From positions 1,842,501-1,906,500 of the forward strand of contig NC_017790.1 in the NCBI RefSeq assembly GCF_000252445.1: DNA of 64,000 bases, in the 5' to 3' direction. A model generated the notes under the pieces. The model searched no databases and had not been told where the DNA came from. It was given only the letters and a program-made list of their open reading frames with translations. Below, in pieces: positions 1 to 16,909 of this stretch (its first letter is position 1; every line of letters starts with the position of its first letter). Source of the stretch: Deinococcus gobiensis I-0 (GTDB lineage Bacteria; Deinococcota; Deinococci; Deinococcales; Deinococcaceae). The position numbers and the translations under genes were made by a program.

Positions 1-64
1 GGGCGGGCCAGGGCGAACGGCGGCGGGCGGCGCGGCGGGTGCGGAGAGGATTGGGCTGCGTCAT
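1..64 (-). CDS. 5' end of an unidentified leftward gene
   Basis: An ATG at 64 on the minus strand is preceded ten bases upstream by a good ribosome binding site (AGGAGG, plus-strand 75-80). The frame stays open to the window edge and reads MTQPNPLRTRRAARRR and onward. The 21 visible residues are basic and proline-rich and carry no recognisable domain. The gene is divergent from the sulfite reductase gene. That it is a gene rests on the start signal only; its function cannot be judged. Confidence 0.5.
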   Translation of the reverse strand, partial: MTQPNPLRTRRAARRRSPWPA

Positions 65-244
65 CTGGATAGGACCTCCTGAGTCGGGAATGAAGCAGAG
101 GTGAGAACTGTCTCCTGCAGGGTACGGCCCCGGCGCCGGGAGCGTTCCCTCGTTTGCGGCACGCCCCCCGCGCCCCGCTTATCCAGACAATCTCCCCTGT
201 CTCCAGGGACGATGGAGGCCTGCGCCCTTGTGCCGGGCAACCCG

Positions 245-265
245 ATAGTTTACCTTTCTGGTCAA
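245..265 (+). promoter_or_regulatory. Candidate sulfur-gene promoter/operator upstream of sulfite reductase
   Basis: ATAGTTTACC followed by TTTCT and GGTCAA forms an imperfect inverted repeat (TTTACC/GGTCAA, five of six pairs) in an otherwise GC-rich leader. A near copy, ATAGTTGACCTTTTT, lies before sat at 3314, and TGACCTT lies before the sulfonate transporter at 4683. TTKACC could itself be the -35 box. The rest of 65-361 shows no gene; a CCCGGCGCCGGG palindrome sits at 128-139. Confidence 0.45.
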
Positions 266-361
266 TGATTGCGCCCGCCCCTGCCCCGTGTCCGTGCTGC
301 CGACGCCGTCATCTGCCCTGACACCGCTGCACCCCGAACTTTCGCGCCGGAGGCGACCCCC

Positions 362-1935
<1,574 letters not shown>

Positions 1936-1939
<4 letters not shown>

Positions 1940-2471
1940 GCCCCACACGTCCGGAGGGCCGCGTCGTCTGGCTCACCGGCCTGTCGGGCGCGGGCAAGAG
2001 CACGCTGGCCAATGCCCTGTACACCGAGCTGCTCGCGCGGGGCGAGGCCGTGGAACTGCTGGACGGTGACGCCGTACGCGAGAACCTCAGCAAGGGCCTG
2101 GGCTTTTCCAAGGCCGACCGCGACACCAACGTGCGGCGCATCGGCTTCGTGGCCGGGCTGCTCGCCAAGCATGGCGTGACCGTGCTGGTGAGCGCCATCA
2201 GCCCCTACGCCGACACCCGGCGCGAGGTGCTGGCGGGCCTGCCCGACGCCCTGGAGGTCTTCGTGGACGCCCCGCTGGAGGTCGTGACCGAGCGCGACGT
2301 GAAGGGCCTGTACCTGAAGGCCATCGCGGGCGAGATCCCGCACTTCACGGGCGTCAGCGACCCCTACGAGGCCCCCACCGCGCCGGACCTGCACCTGCGC
2401 ACCGACCAGATCAGTGTGGAAGAAGGCCTGCGGCAGCTGCTCGCGCGCCTGGACCGCGAGCCGGTGGGCGC

Positions 2472-2475
<4 letters not shown>
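1936..2475 (+). CDS. cysC: Adenylylsulfate kinase
   Basis: APS kinase of 179 residues, normal length for the single-domain enzyme. It phosphorylates adenylylsulfate to PAPS with ATP. The P-loop GLSGAGKST is at residues 15-23, followed by the family motif [21 protein letters not shown] and the FVDAPLEV strand. It starts with GTG at 1936, in a GTGA overlap with the reductase stop, and ends overlapping the cysH start, so the three genes should be translationally coupled. Its presence beside an Fe-S type CysH, which in many bacteria can use APS directly, raises the question which activated sulfate is used. Confidence 0.93.
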
Positions 2476-3278
<803 letters not shown>

Positions 3279-3313
3279 GCATCTTTTCCTCCGGCCTCCT
3301 TTTTTTTGCTTCA

Positions 3314-3330
3314 ATAGTTGACCTTTTTCA
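3314..3330 (+). promoter_or_regulatory. Candidate sulfur-gene promoter element before sat
   Basis: ATAGTTGACCTTTTT at 3314-3328 differs at one position over the first ten bases from the element at 245 upstream of sulfite reductase. TTGACC at 3318-3323 could serve as a -35 box. The second half of the inverted repeat seen at 245 (GGTCAA) is degenerate here (CATCGA). It sits 60 bases before the chosen sat start. Confidence 0.45.
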
Positions 3331-3384
3331 TCGAGATTGACTTCCATCACACTTCCGCGGCGTACCCCGCTCAGAGGACCCACC

Positions 3385-4560
<1,176 letters not shown>

Positions 4561-4682
4561 ACCCGCGACGCCGTCCAGGTCCGGGCCCGGGCGGCAGACC
4601 CTACGCATCTCAGGCGGCCTTGAACTTCACATCACGACTCTCACTCTGCGGACGAGGAAGATGGCCTATCCTCGCCGCTTTG

Positions 4683-4689
4683 TGACCTT
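4683..4689 (+). promoter_or_regulatory. TGACCTT element before sulfonate transporter operon
   Basis: TGACCTT followed by AGTTTCTTTTGATC lies 26 bases before the start codon of the binding-protein gene. It shares TKACCTT with the elements at 249 and 3318 upstream of the other sulfur genes. The match is short and could be chance. Confidence 0.3.
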
Positions 4690-4714
4690 AGTTTCTTTTG
4701 ATCTGGAGGACTCC

Positions 4715-5659
4715 ATGAACCGAACCCTTCCCCTGCTGCTCGCCCTGACCGTCTCCGCCGCTTCGGCTCAGGCCGCCACCACCGTCCGCCTCGGCTTCTT
4801 TCCCAACCTGACGCACGCCCCCGCCCTGGTGGGCATCGAGCGCGGCACCTTCCAGAAGGCGCTGGGGAGCGTCAAGCTTGACCCGCGCGAGTTCGTCTCG
4901 GGCACCACGCTGACCGAGGCCTTCGCGGCCGGGCAGATCGACATCGCCTACGTGGGGCCGGGGCCGGCCATCAGCGCGGCGGCGCGCGGGATGCCCGTGC
5001 AGTTCCTGGCCGGCGCGGCCGAGGCGGGCGCGGTGCTCGTCGCCCGGCAGGACAGCACCGTCAAGAGCTACAAGGACCTCGCGGGCAAGAACGTGGCCGT
5101 GCCCAGCCTGGGCAACACCCAGGACATCAGCCTGCGCCACATCCTGAACGAGTCGGGGCTGAAGTCCAAGACGGACGGCGGCAACGTGACCATCACGCCC
5201 ATTCCGCCGGCCGACATCGTCGCGGCCTTCGCGGGCAAGCGGGTGGACGCCGCCCTCGTCCCCGAACCCTGGGGCGCAGCCCTCGAAGCCCAGGGCCACC
5301 GCGTGATCGGCACCGAAAAGACCGTGTGGCGCGACGGCCGCTACCCGACCGCCATCGTGATCGTGAACGCCAAGTTCGCGCAGGCCAACCCGGCCCTGGT
5401 CGCGGCCTTCCTGAAGGCCCACACCGACGCCGTGACCTACCTGACCAAGTCCCCGGCCGCCGCGCAGACCGTCGTGAACACCAAACTCCAGAAACTGACC
5501 GGCGCGAAACTCGACCTGCGCGTGCTGCAACGCGCCTTCGCGCGCACGCGCTTCACGACCACCCTCGATCCCGAGGCCATGAAGGAATACTCGGCGCTGA
5601 ACGTGGAAGCGGGGTACGCCCGCAGCGCGCCCGACCTCGCACCGTTCTTCCGGAAGTAA
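4715..5659 (+). CDS. Sulfonate/taurine/nitrate-type ABC transporter, substrate-binding protein
   Basis: Periplasmic binding protein of 314 residues in the SsuA/TauA/NMT1 family. A signal peptide ([20 protein letters not shown]) precedes the mature start [26 protein letters not shown] at 4705 supports the ATG at 4715; an upstream in-frame ATG at 4661 would place the signal peptide internally. It forms an operon with a permease (one base away) and an ATPase. Location beside sulfate-reduction genes favours an organosulfur substrate such as sulfonates, though nitrate, taurine or thiamine-precursor binders share this fold. Confidence 0.85.
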   Translation: MNRTLPLLLALTVSAASAQAATTVRLGFFPNLTHAPALVGIERGTFQKALGSVKLDPREFVSGTTLTEAFAAGQIDIAYVGPGPAISAAARGMPVQFLAGAAEAGAVLVARQDSTVKSYKDLAGKNVAVPSLGNTQDISLRHILNESGLKSKTDGGNVTITPIPPADIVAAFAGKRVDAALVPEPWGAALEAQGHRVIGTEKTVWRDGRYPTAIVIVNAKFAQANPALVAAFLKAHTDAVTYLTKSPAAAQTVVNTKLQKLTGAKLDLRVLQRAFARTRFTTTLDPEAMKEYSALNVEAGYARSAPDLAPFFRK

Positions 5660-5660
5660 C

Positions 5661-6497
5661 GTGACGGTCCGCGTACAACCCGATCTCTCGCGGCCCCGGC
5701 GCCGTGGCCCCGGCCGCGCGCAGGTGGTCGTGTGGCAGCTCGTGGGCCTCGCGGTCATCGTGGGCCTGTGGTGGCTCGTGACCGACGGCCTCAAGCTCTA
5801 CCCCGGCTACGTGTTTCCCAGCCCGCGGGCCGTGTGGACCGAGATCAGCTACGGGCTGTGGGGCACCGGGCCGCAGGACGGCAAACTCCTGTCGGCCATC
5901 GGCGGCAGCCTGCGCCGGGTGCTGACCGGCTACGTGGCCGGGCTGGTCCTGGGCGGCGTCATCGGCCTGCTGATGGGCGCGTGGTTGCCGCTGCGGGCCA
6001 CCCTGGGGGCCTACCTGACGGGCGTACAGAGCATCCCGAGCATCGCCTTCGTCCCTTTCGCCATCCTGTTCCTGGGCCTGAACGAGAAGGCCGTGCTGTT
6101 CGTAGTCATTCTGGAGGCCTTCATTCCGGTCGCGCTGGCCGTCTCGGGCGCGCTGCTGAACGTGCCTCCCGCCTTGCAGGTCGCGGGGCGGACCCTGGGC
6201 GCACGGGGGGTCGGCCTGACGCTGCGCGTGCTGCTGCCCGCCTCGGTGCCCAACATCCTGACCGGCCTGCGCACGAGCTGGAGCTACGCGTGGCGCGCGC
6301 TGGTGGGGGCCGAGCTGCTCATCGCCGGCGTGCAGAGCCTGGGGTCGCAGCTGGAGGTCGGGCGCAACACCGCCAACGTGGCGCTGGTCCTGGCGACCAT
6401 CATCATCATCGGCCTGATCGGCGGCCTGTTCGACGCCGTGCTGCGCGCCGTCGAAGGCCGGGTACGTCGCGACTACGGCCTCGAGGTGACACAATGA
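5661..6497 (+). CDS. ABC transporter permease (SsuC/TauC type)
   Basis: Inner-membrane permease of 278 residues with about six hydrophobic segments. The cytoplasmic EAA-like loop is seen as [12 protein letters not shown] followed by [13 protein letters not shown]. The GTG start at 5661 follows the binding-protein stop by one base. The stop overlaps the ATPase start in an ATGA. Together with its neighbours it forms a complete importer, probably for aliphatic sulfonates. Confidence 0.87.
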   Translation: MTVRVQPDLSRPRRRGPGRAQVVVWQLVGLAVIVGLWWLVTDGLKLYPGYVFPSPRAVWTEISYGLWGTGPQDGKLLSAIGGSLRRVLTGYVAGLVLGGVIGLLMGAWLPLRATLGAYLTGVQSIPSIAFVPFAILFLGLNEKAVLFVVILEAFIPVALAVSGALLNVPPALQVAGRTLGARGVGLTLRVLLPASVPNILTGLRTSWSYAWRALVGAELLIAGVQSLGSQLEVGRNTANVALVLATIIIIGLIGGLFDAVLRAVEGRVRRDYGLEVTQ

Positions 6498-7273
6498 CGG
6501 CCGTGGCCCCCGAACCGACCCCCACCCCTGCTCCGGCCTCGGCTCCCAGTACGCCGCGCACGGGTCAGGGCACCAGCCTCACGCTGGACGGCGTGGCCTA
6601 CCGCTACGGTCAGCGCCGGGGCGGGCAGCAGGCGGCCGGCGTCGGACCGCTGAACCTGAAGGTGCAGCCGGGCGAGTTCCTGTGCGTGGTCGGGCCGTCG
6701 GGCAGCGGCAAGAGCACCCTGCTCTCGCTGCTGGCCGGATTCCTGAGCCCGCAGCAGGGCCAGATTCTGCTGGGCGACCGCGCCATCCGTGGCCCCGACC
6801 CCCGGCTGACCCTGGTGCAGCAGGAGGCCGCGCTGTTTCCCTGGCTGACCGTGACCGGCAACGTGGCCTTCGGGCTCGACAGCCAGCGCCTGCGTGGCCC
6901 CGAACGCAAGACCCGGATCGAGAACGCGCTGCGGCTGGTGGGCCTGGGCGACTACGCCACCCGGCGTGTCCACGAACTTTCGGGCGGCCAGCGCCAGCGC
7001 GTGAGCATCGCCCGCGCGCTGGCGGTGCAGCCGGGCCTGCTGCTGCTCGACGAGCCCTTCAGCGCGCTCGACGTACAGACGCGCACGGCCCTGGCCGACG
7101 AACTGCTGGGCATCTGGTGGGCCCAGAAGGTGACCGTGGTCTTCGTGACCCACCAGCTCGAAGAGGCCCTGCATCTCGGGCAGCGGGTGGTGGCCCTCAA
7201 GGACGGGCAGGTGGCCCTCGACGCCCCGGCCCGCGACCTGACGGTGGGTGCGTTGCGCGCAACCCTGGACTGA
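6494..7273 (+). CDS. ABC transporter ATP-binding protein (SsuB/TauB type)
   Basis: ATPase of 259 residues. Walker A is GPSGSGKST, the Q-loop lies in [13 protein letters not shown], the signature is LSGGQRQR, Walker B is LLLLDEPFS, and the H-loop is VTHQLEEAL. The first 40 residues are a proline/alanine-rich extension before the core begins. The ATG overlaps the permease stop. It is the last gene of the sulfur block and is followed by two hairpins. Confidence 0.9.
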   Translation: MTAVAPEPTPTPAPASAPSTPRTGQGTSLTLDGVAYRYGQRRGGQQAAGVGPLNLKVQPGEFLCVVGPSGSGKSTLLSLLAGFLSPQQGQILLGDRAIRGPDPRLTLVQQEAALFPWLTVTGNVAFGLDSQRLRGPERKTRIENALRLVGLGDYATRRVHELSGGQRQRVSIARALAVQPGLLLLDEPFSALDVQTRTALADELLGIWWAQKVTVVFVTHQLEEALHLGQRVVALKDGQVALDAPARDLTVGALRATLD

Positions 7274-7285
7274 GGGTCAGGTCGT

Positions 7286-7327
7286 GGGGCGGGCGGCGTG
7301 GAGTCAGCGACTCCGGCCGCCCGCCCC
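7286..7327 (+). terminator. Hairpin terminator after the sulfonate transporter operon
   Basis: A long GC-rich hairpin: GGGGCGGGCGGC pairs with GCCGCCCGCCCC and encloses an inner GGAGTC/GACTCC stem. There is no U-tract, but the stem is strong and starts 13 bases after the ATPase stop. Confidence 0.7.
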
Positions 7328-7357
7328 GCTTATCCGTCCAGCGTTCAGCCAGATCAG

Positions 7358-7376
7358 GAAAAGCCTTCGGGCTTTC
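7358..7376 (+). terminator. Short UUCG-loop hairpin
   Basis: AAAGCC and GGCTTT pair around a TTCG tetraloop closed by C-G. It lies 31 bases after the first hairpin and before the alpha/beta hydrolase. It may be a second termination site. Confidence 0.5.
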
Positions 7377-7468
7377 TGAAGCGCCTCTGCACCGGCTCTT
7401 GAGACTGCGCGGACAGGCCGTCGTCGCCCCCTAGACTCCTCTCACTTCACCGGAGAGAGGTTCCACCT

Positions 7469-8401
7469 ATGAAAAAAATGCTGCCCGTTCTGTCCACCCT
7501 GCTCGTCTCGACCGCCTTCGCCGGAGGCGCGCAACCCCCGATGGCCCCGATGCCCATGCCGATGCCCATGCCCATGCCCGCAGCGGCCCCGATGGCTCCG
7601 GGCATGGCCGACCGAGGCACCGTCAACGTGAACGGCGCGACCGTCTTCTACAAGGCCCAGGGTCAGGGCCAGCCCCTGCTGCTTATTCACGGCTACCCGC
7701 TGAGCGGCGAGCTGTTCAAGAACAACCGCGTCATTCCCGGCTACCGCGTGATCACGGTGGACCTGCCCGGCTTCGGCATGAGCACCGCGCCCAGCCGTGA
7801 CGCCAGCATCGAGAACTACGCCCGCACGATGGTCGGTTTCATGGACGCCATGAAGATCGACAAGGCGGTCGTCGGCGGCATGAGCATGGGCGGCATGACG
7901 CTGCTCCAGATGTACAAACTGGCCCCCGAGCGCTTCAAGGGCCTGATCTTCATCGACACGACCGCCGACCCGGCCGGTGTGGCCGAGGCCGCCACCTGGC
8001 GCGGCCAGGCCCAGCAGGCCGAGCAGATGGGCGTGGCCAGCCTCGTCCCCGGCCTGCTGCCCCGCATGCTGACCGGCGAGAGCCGCATGAAGATGCCCAA
8101 CCAGGTCGAGCACCTCTCGAACATCGTCAAGGGGGCCAGCCTGAACGGGGCCATCGGCGGCGGCAACGCCCTGGCCGCCCGCCCCGACGCCAATCCCATC
8201 CTGCCGACCATCAAGGTGCCCACCCTGCTGGTGTTCGGAGCCGAAGACAACGTCACGCCCACCGAACTCGCCATGAAGATGCAGAAGGGTATTGCGGGCA
8301 GCAAGCTGGCCCTGATCCCGGGTGCGGGCCACGCCGCCGTATTCGAGAAGGCCGCCGCCGCGAACGCTGCGATGGTCGAGTGGCTGCGCACGGTGCGCTG
8401 A
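7469..8401 (+). CDS. Secreted alpha/beta hydrolase
   Basis: Predicted exported serine hydrolase of 310 residues; the substrate is unknown. A signal peptide ends near AFAGG. A Met-Pro repeat linker follows (residues 24-37) and then the hydrolase fold. Visible are the oxyanion-region HGYPLSG, the nucleophile elbow GGMSMGG, a late acidic residue in FGAEDNVTP and the catalytic His in GAGHAAVFE. GGAGAGAGG before the ATG is a fair ribosome site. Haloperoxidases and esterases share this architecture. It ends just before a very strong convergent terminator. Confidence 0.85.
   Translation: MKKMLPVLSTLLVSTAFAGGAQPPMAPMPMPMPMPMPAAAPMAPGMADRGTVNVNGATVFYKAQGQGQPLLLIHGYPLSGELFKNNRVIPGYRVITVDLPGFGMSTAPSRDASIENYARTMVGFMDAMKIDKAVVGGMSMGGMTLLQMYKLAPERFKGLIFIDTTADPAGVAEAATWRGQAQQAEQMGVASLVPGLLPRMLTGESRMKMPNQVEHLSNIVKGASLNGAIGGGNALAARPDANPILPTIKVPTLLVFGAEDNVTPTELAMKMQKGIAGSKLALIPGAGHAAVFEKAAAANAAMVEWLRTVR
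7550..7579 (+). repeat. Tandem hexamer ATGCCN, five copies
   Basis: Five in-frame copies of ATGCC(C/G) encode (Met-Pro)5 in the linker just after the signal peptide of the hydrolase. Gain or loss of a unit would keep the frame and change linker length. Confidence 0.85.
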
Positions 8402-8410
8402 GCCGCTGTA

Positions 8411-8463
8411 GAGCAAGAGAAAGGCGGCGGGGACGCGATGTCCCCGCCGCCTTTCTCTTGCTC
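8411..8463. terminator. Bidirectional terminator, 24-bp perfect stem
   Basis: Two 24-base arms (8411-8434 and 8440-8463) pair perfectly around a five-base loop, GCGAT. AAAGG and CCTTT within the arms give A/T-rich tails on both strands. It lies between the convergent hydrolase and MATE genes and can serve both. Confidence 0.85.
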
Positions 8464-8569
8464 CAGTTCGTACGGATGCCGTTCGATGCGTCCACCGAGG
8501 CTCGCCCCCTGTGGCCCGGGGCTCGGGGGCGGCCCCTCACCCCCCATCTCCTCCTCTGACCGGACCGGA

Positions 8570-9976
8570 TCAGTGGGCGGCGACGACCTCGCGTCCGCGC
8601 TGCTCCTCGGCGAGGCGGGGCCAGTTCACGCGGCGGCGGCGCCACTCGAACACGAGCACCTTGACGATCTCCTCCAGGCTGCGGGCCAGGAACACGCCCC
8701 AGACGCCCATCGGGGTGTACAGCCCCAGCCAGATGGCGAGCGGCAGCCCCACCACGAAGGCCCCGACCACGTCGCCCGTGATGACGCCCTTGCCGTCGCC
8801 CGCGCTGGGCAGCACGCCGCCCCCCACGATCATGTTGCGCACCTTGAAGACCTGCGTGGCGGCATTGATAAGGATGCCGACCACAGCGATCTCCTGCACG
8901 CTGTCCCCCACGCGCGGAAACAGCACCGGCAGCAGCAGCGAACTCAGGGCGAAGAGCAGCCCGAAGCCCAGCCCGGTCGCCAGCCCCGCCCGTGAGATAC
9001 GCCGCAGCCACAGTTGCGCGCCCGGAGCGTCGCCCGCGCCGAGCGAGCGCCCGATCAGGACGGTCGCCGCGCTCATCAGGCCGAAGGACCCGACCACGAA
9101 GATGCCCTCCAGCGTCTGCACGATCTGGCTGGCGGCCAGGGCCACGGTGCCCACCCGCGCGAACACGGCGGCGTACATGAAGCCCCCCAGGCTCCACACG
9201 AACTCGGTGAAGGCCAGCGGCGCCGACAGGGCCAGCAGCGGCCGGGCGATACGGCCCCAGTCGGGCCGTGCGGGGAGGCTCAGGGCGGCCAGCCGGCGCG
9301 GCCCGTAGATCTGGTAGGCCAGGATGGCGGCCTTGAGGGTGTTGGCGACCACCAGCGCCCAGGCGGCCCCGACCACACCCAGTTCGGGAAAGGGGCCGGT
9401 GCCGAAGACCAGCCCGACCGCCACCACGCACTCGACCGCCACCGAGATGCTCGTGGCGATCAGGGGGGTGCGCGCGTGCCCCAGCGAGCGCAGCGCCCCG
9501 CTGAAGATCCAGCCCAGCATGCCCGGTACGAGCGCCAGCATGGCGACCCGCATGTAGGGCGTGGCGGCCTGGGTCACGTCCTCGGCCCCGCCCGCGAGGT
9601 GCAGCAGCGTGCCCGCCCCGGCGATGACCGGCACCGAGACGAGGACCGCCAATACCACCGAGGACAGCAACGTGACGGTCAGGGTGTGGTTGACCCCGGC
9701 CTGGTCGCCCGCACCCGTGCGCCGCGCGACCAGGATGCTGGTGCCCGAGCCGAGCGCGCCCAGCGTCACGAAGAACAGGAAGGTCAGGCTGCCCGACAGG
9801 CCCACCGAGGCCACCGCGACCGCCCCCAGGGTCCCCACGATGATCTGGTTGATGAAGGTGAGCAGCAGCTGGATGACCATCTCCAGGCTGACCGGGACGG
9901 CGATGGACGCGATTTCACGTCTGGGCGAGGGGTGAATCGATTCAGAAGGTGGGCTGGTGGCGGGAGGCGCAGACAT
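8570..9976 (-). CDS. MATE family efflux transporter
   Basis: Multidrug/toxin exporter of 468 residues with about twelve membrane helices and the two-fold MATE repeat. Typical pieces include the N-terminal [16 protein letters not shown] and later VSNTLK-like and GRSLGAGD stretches. Proton or sodium coupling cannot be decided from the sequence. The ATG at 9976 has no ribosome site; TAGCCT ends six bases before it, so it is probably leaderless. Confidence 0.9.
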   Translation of the reverse strand: MSAPPATSPPSESIHPSPRREIASIAVPVSLEMVIQLLLTFINQIIVGTLGAVAVASVGLSGSLTFLFFVTLGALGSGTSILVARRTGAGDQAGVNHTLTVTLLSSVVLAVLVSVPVIAGAGTLLHLAGGAEDVTQAATPYMRVAMLALVPGMLGWIFSGALRSLGHARTPLIATSISVAVECVVAVGLVFGTGPFPELGVVGAAWALVVANTLKAAILAYQIYGPRRLAALSLPARPDWGRIARPLLALSAPLAFTEFVWSLGGFMYAAVFARVGTVALAASQIVQTLEGIFVVGSFGLMSAATVLIGRSLGAGDAPGAQLWLRRISRAGLATGLGFGLLFALSSLLLPVLFPRVGDSVQEIAVVGILINAATQVFKVRNMIVGGGVLPSAGDGKGVITGDVVGAFVVGLPLAIWLGLYTPMGVWGVFLARSLEEIVKVLVFEWRRRRVNWPRLAEEQRGREVVAAH

Positions 9977-10025
9977 TGGCCCAGGCTACACCCGCCGCGC
10001 CGCTCAGGCGTCAGCCGTTTGGCGG

Positions 10026-10056
10026 GGTGGGAGCTGCACACGCGGCGGCCCCCACC
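10026..10056 (-). terminator. Hairpin downstream of lysJ
   Basis: GGTGGGAGC pairs with GCCCCCACC, with one mismatch, nine bases beyond the leftward aminotransferase stop. There is no clear U-tract. Confidence 0.45.
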
Positions 10057-10064
10057 CCCGACCC

Positions 10065-11321
<1,257 letters not shown>

Positions 11322-11386
11322 GGACTTCAGTGTAGGGGCAAACGGCGGCCCTGGGCAGGCCGGTGTCCAGCCCGCCGGACCCGGCC

Positions 11387-11857
11387 TCAGAAGTGTTCCG
11401 CGCCGCGCCACCGCACGGCCCGCACGTAGACCGACGCCGCCGCGAGGCAGCCCGGACGCTGCGCGCGGGCCAGCGACCCGCAGATGGTCTGGAGGTTGCG
11501 CAGTAGCGCCGCGTCGCTGCGCAGACGGTTTTCCGGCGTGTGGGCCTCGCGCCCCAGGTTGCGGTACGCGAAATCGTGGACGTTGCACGCCGGCCGGAAC
11601 AGCTCGCGGTAGCCCAGGCCCAGCCCGTCGGGCGCGCTGCACCCGTTGCGCGACCAGTCCAGCCCGGCGAAGGGCGCACGGTCCTGCGCGGCGTACTCGG
11701 CCTCGTAGGCGGCGACCTCGCCCCAGGCCACCCGGCCGATGTAGGTCAGGCGCGCCGACTCGGCCGGGGCCGCGGGGACGTCGAGGCGGGGCGCGCAGGC
11801 CCCCAGCCCGGCCGCTCCCAGGGCGGCGGCGCACGCGAGCAGGCGAAGGGCAGGCAC
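11387..11857 (-). CDS. Lipoprotein with prokaryotic phospholipase A2-like domain
   Basis: A 156-residue lipoprotein. The leader ([17 protein letters not shown]) ends in a lipobox at LGAC. The body carries [16 protein letters not shown], which matches the C-x2-HD calcium/catalytic motif of bacterial secreted phospholipases A2, plus further cysteines that could form disulfides (near ICGS and PGCL). I choose the GTG at 11857 because TACAGT ends six bases before it; an in-frame GTG at 11875 would overlap that -10 box. Phospholipid hydrolysis at the cell surface is inferred from family only. Confidence 0.75.
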   Translation of the reverse strand: MPALRLLACAAALGAAGLGACAPRLDVPAAPAESARLTYIGRVAWGEVAAYEAEYAAQDRAPFAGLDWSRNGCSAPDGLGLGYRELFRPACNVHDFAYRNLGREAHTPENRLRSDAALLRNLQTICGSLARAQRPGCLAAASVYVRAVRWRGAEHF

Positions 11858-11961
11858 CGCCCCACTGTAAGCCACCCCTGGCCGGGCGCTCGTCTCCGTC
11901 TGCTACCCTGGAGACACCCTAACGAGCGTTTGTTTTGTCTCTTTGCCAACGGAGGCCCCCC

Positions 11962-13608
<1,647 letters not shown>

Positions 13609-13630
13609 CGGGCTTTTTGTACGCGCCCCG

Positions 13631-13670
13631 CAGCAGAGCGCCCCTCCCACGTGGGAGGGGCGCTCTGCTG
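13631..13670. terminator. 40-bp perfect palindrome terminator
   Basis: CAGCAGAGCGCCCCTCCCAC is followed directly by its exact complement. It lies 22 bases after the mutase stop and 21 bases before the end of the convergent DUF1540 gene, so it may serve both. Confidence 0.75.
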
Positions 13671-13691
13671 TGCCTTCCGGTGCTGCCCGCG

Positions 13692-13865
13692 TTACTGCTG
13701 CGCGGTGGGCCGCTGGCCCTGATCGCCCTCGGCGGGGCTGAACGTGAGGCACTGGGCCTGATGGGCGCTCATGCTCACTTCGATCTGGCCCGCCGTGCAT
13801 TTCATGTCGCTGTTGAAGCGGCAGGTCGTGGCGTCGCAGCGGGAAACGGTCGTCGTGTCGTTCAT
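13692..13865 (-). CDS. DUF1540 small cysteine protein
   Basis: A 57-residue protein with the DUF1540 cysteine pattern: VSRCDATTCRFN, KCTAGQIEV and AHQAQCLTF. The spacing suggests a small metal-binding or structural domain; the function is not known. TACAGT ends seven bases before the ATG at 13865, so I take that start over a GTG at 13874 that overlaps the -10 box. The 171 bases upstream to glgC are relatively AT-rich and hold the glgC terminator but no other gene. Confidence 0.75.
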   Translation of the reverse strand: MNDTTTVSRCDATTCRFNSDMKCTAGQIEVSMSAHQAQCLTFSPAEGDQGQRPTAQQ

Positions 13866-13984
13866 GGCTGTCACTGTAAGTTGTCCGGATTCATTTGAAA
13901 GTAGGCTACCGCGTCATGTAATCCGCCCAATCAAATAAATCAGAGTGGCTTAGTCGGATATCTGCCGGGCCCCTTTATGGCGGA

Positions 13985-14012
13985 GGGGGCCAGCCACACC
14001 GGGCCAGCCCCC
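13985..14012 (-). terminator. glgC terminator hairpin
   Basis: GGGGGC/GCCCCC and an inner GCC/GGC stem with a two-base mismatch lie 25 bases beyond the glgC stop; AAGG and TTCC flank it. Confidence 0.55.
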
Positions 14013-14036
14013 TTCCTTAACGCAACGGTCCGCCGA

Positions 14037-15278
<1,242 letters not shown>

Positions 15279-15414
15279 CTGATGGACCTCCGGAACTGAG
15301 AAAGGGAATGCGCCACGAAGACCAGGACCAGAGGGGGGCGAACCTCCGGACCGGGCGACGGGGCGTGGAAACGGGCTTGTTCCCTTTCACTCTACTCTGA
15401 GACCCCGCCAAAAC

Positions 15415-15433
15415 ATTTAAGCCCTGTTTAAAT
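15415..15433. promoter_or_regulatory. ATTTAA-N7-TTAAAT inverted repeat upstream of glgC
   Basis: A perfect six-base inverted repeat with a seven-base centre (GCCCTGT) sits in an AT-rich island between miaA and glgC. A possible -10 box for glgC, TAGAGT on the minus strand, is at 15389-15394. The repeat would lie near or above the -35 position, so it could be an operator or UP-like element. This is inference. Confidence 0.4.
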
Positions 15434-15504
15434 TTGTCGGGCTTGACGCTGTCGGCAACAAGCGCTTACGGTCCTGCCCCGCCCGGTCGCCGGTCGCACA
15501 GACC

Positions 15505-16461
15505 TCATCCGCCGAGACGCCGGCCCGGCCACCTTTCCGAAAGGAGGGCGCGCAGCTGCGCCTGCGCCGCCCCCGGGGTCCGCACCTCGGCCCCGAGCTG
15601 ACGGCGCGTCCAGGTCAGCTGCCGCCGGGTGTACTGCCGCGTGGCGAGCGCGATCCGGGTAGCGGCATCCTCCGGGTCCAGGTCGCCGCGCGCCACCGCC
15701 AGGGCCTCCCGGTAGCCCAGGGCCTGCCAGGCGGTCGGGCGCGGCTCGCGCAGCGGGTCCACCTGCCCGGCGAGCCACTGCGCCTCCTCCGGCCAGCCGC
15801 CCGCGAGCATGGCGCGCGTGCGCTCCGCGACGCGGGCAGTCAGCTCGGCGTCCTCGGGGGAAAAGGCCACCACGCGGTACGCGAAGGCGGGCGGCGCATG
15901 CCCGAACTCGCCGGGGTACTTGCCGGTGCGGCGGCGGATTTCCAGGGCGCGCACCACCCGGCGCGGGTTGCGCTCCATGCGCGCGGCCTCGGCCGGGTTC
16001 TCGGCGGCGATGTCCGCGAGCAGGGCGTCCAGGCCCCGCGCCTCCAGCTCGGCCTCGACCAGGGTGCGGGCCGCCACGTCGGCGGGCGGGGTCAGCGGCA
16101 GGCCCCGCGTGAGGGCCGTGAGGTAGAAGCCGGTGCCCCCGACCACCAGGGGCCGCGCCCCGCGCGCCAGGATGTCCGCGATGGCTCTCTCGGCCGCGCG
16201 GGTGTAGTCGGCCACGCTGTAGTCATCAGTCACGTCGGCCACGTCCAGCAGGTGGTGGGGCACGGCGGCGCGCTCGGCAGCGGACGGTTTGGCCGTGCCG
16301 ATGTCCAGGCCCCGGTAGACCGTGAAGGCGTCGGCGGCGACGATCTCGACCGGCAGCCCGGCGGCGGCGCTCTGCCGGGCCAGGTCCAGGGCCAGCGCCG
16401 TCTTGCCCGAGGCGGTGGGGGCAGTCAGGATGGGGATGGGGGCAGGAAGGAGCGGAGGCAC
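15505..16461 (-). CDS. miaA: tRNA dimethylallyltransferase
   Basis: Prenylates A37 of tRNAs reading UNN codons. The 318-residue protein has the P-loop TAPTASGKTALALDLA, the DAFTVYRGLDIGTAKPS substrate motif, VVGGTGFYL and the C-terminal ATRQYTRRQLTWTRR. I choose the GTG at 16461, placing the P-loop near residue 15. CACAAT ends eight bases upstream, a weaker leaderless-type box. Longer starts would run into the divergent Hsp20 gene 48 bases away. Confidence 0.92.
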   Translation of the reverse strand: MPPLLPAPIPILTAPTASGKTALALDLARQSAAAGLPVEIVAADAFTVYRGLDIGTAKPSAAERAAVPHHLLDVADVTDDYSVADYTRAAERAIADILARGARPLVVGGTGFYLTALTRGLPLTPPADVAARTLVEAELEARGLDALLADIAAENPAEAARMERNPRRVVRALEIRRRTGKYPGEFGHAPPAFAYRVVAFSPEDAELTARVAERTRAMLAGGWPEEAQWLAGQVDPLREPRPTAWQALGYREALAVARGDLDPEDAATRIALATRQYTRRQLTWTRRQLGAEVRTPGAAQAQLRALLSERWPGRRLGG

Positions 16462-16509
16462 GCCAGCGCATTGTGCCCGCTGACGGCGGCGCAGTGCTAC
16501 GGTGGAGGC

Positions 16510-16899
16510 ATGAACGAGCCGGTGCTTTCCAGGCTGCAACACCTCATGTCCCTGCGCGAGGAGGTCGAGTCACTGAGCCGGGGTGGGCGCTGGGTTCCGG
16601 CCGCCGACTGGTGCGACGCGGGCACCCACCTCGAACTGTGGGTGGACGTGCCCGGCGTGGCCGCCGAGAGCCTGACCCTGAGCGAGGAGGGCCAGCACGT
16701 GACCGTTTCCGGCGAGCGCGAGCCCCTGACCCGCCTGATCTCCGGCGACCGGCCGGGCGGCCATTTCGACCTGACCCTGACCTTCCCCGAGGAGGTGCTG
16801 CCCCAAAGCGGGCAGGCCAGCCTCGCCCAGGGCGTGCTGACCGTACGCTTCGAGAAACGCTACCCGACCATCGACGTCCGCAGCGAGCAGCAGGACTGA
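16510..16899 (+). CDS. Hsp20/alpha-crystallin small heat shock protein
   Basis: ATP-independent holdase of 129 residues. The alpha-crystallin domain is seen from LELWVDVPGVAAESLTLSEEG to ASLAQGVLTVRFEKR, containing the conserved A-x-x-x-G-V-L-T-V stretch. The usual C-terminal IxI motif is reduced to TIDV. TACGGT ends six bases before the ATG, and the GGAGG in between is too close to act as a ribosome site, so it is probably leaderless. No HAIR operator is visible in the 48-base upstream gap. Confidence 0.88.
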   Translation: MNEPVLSRLQHLMSLREEVESLSRGGRWVPAADWCDAGTHLELWVDVPGVAAESLTLSEEGQHVTVSGEREPLTRLISGDRPGGHFDLTLTFPEEVLPQSGQASLAQGVLTVRFEKRYPTIDVRSEQQD

Positions 16900-16909
16900 C
16901 GCCCGGGGC

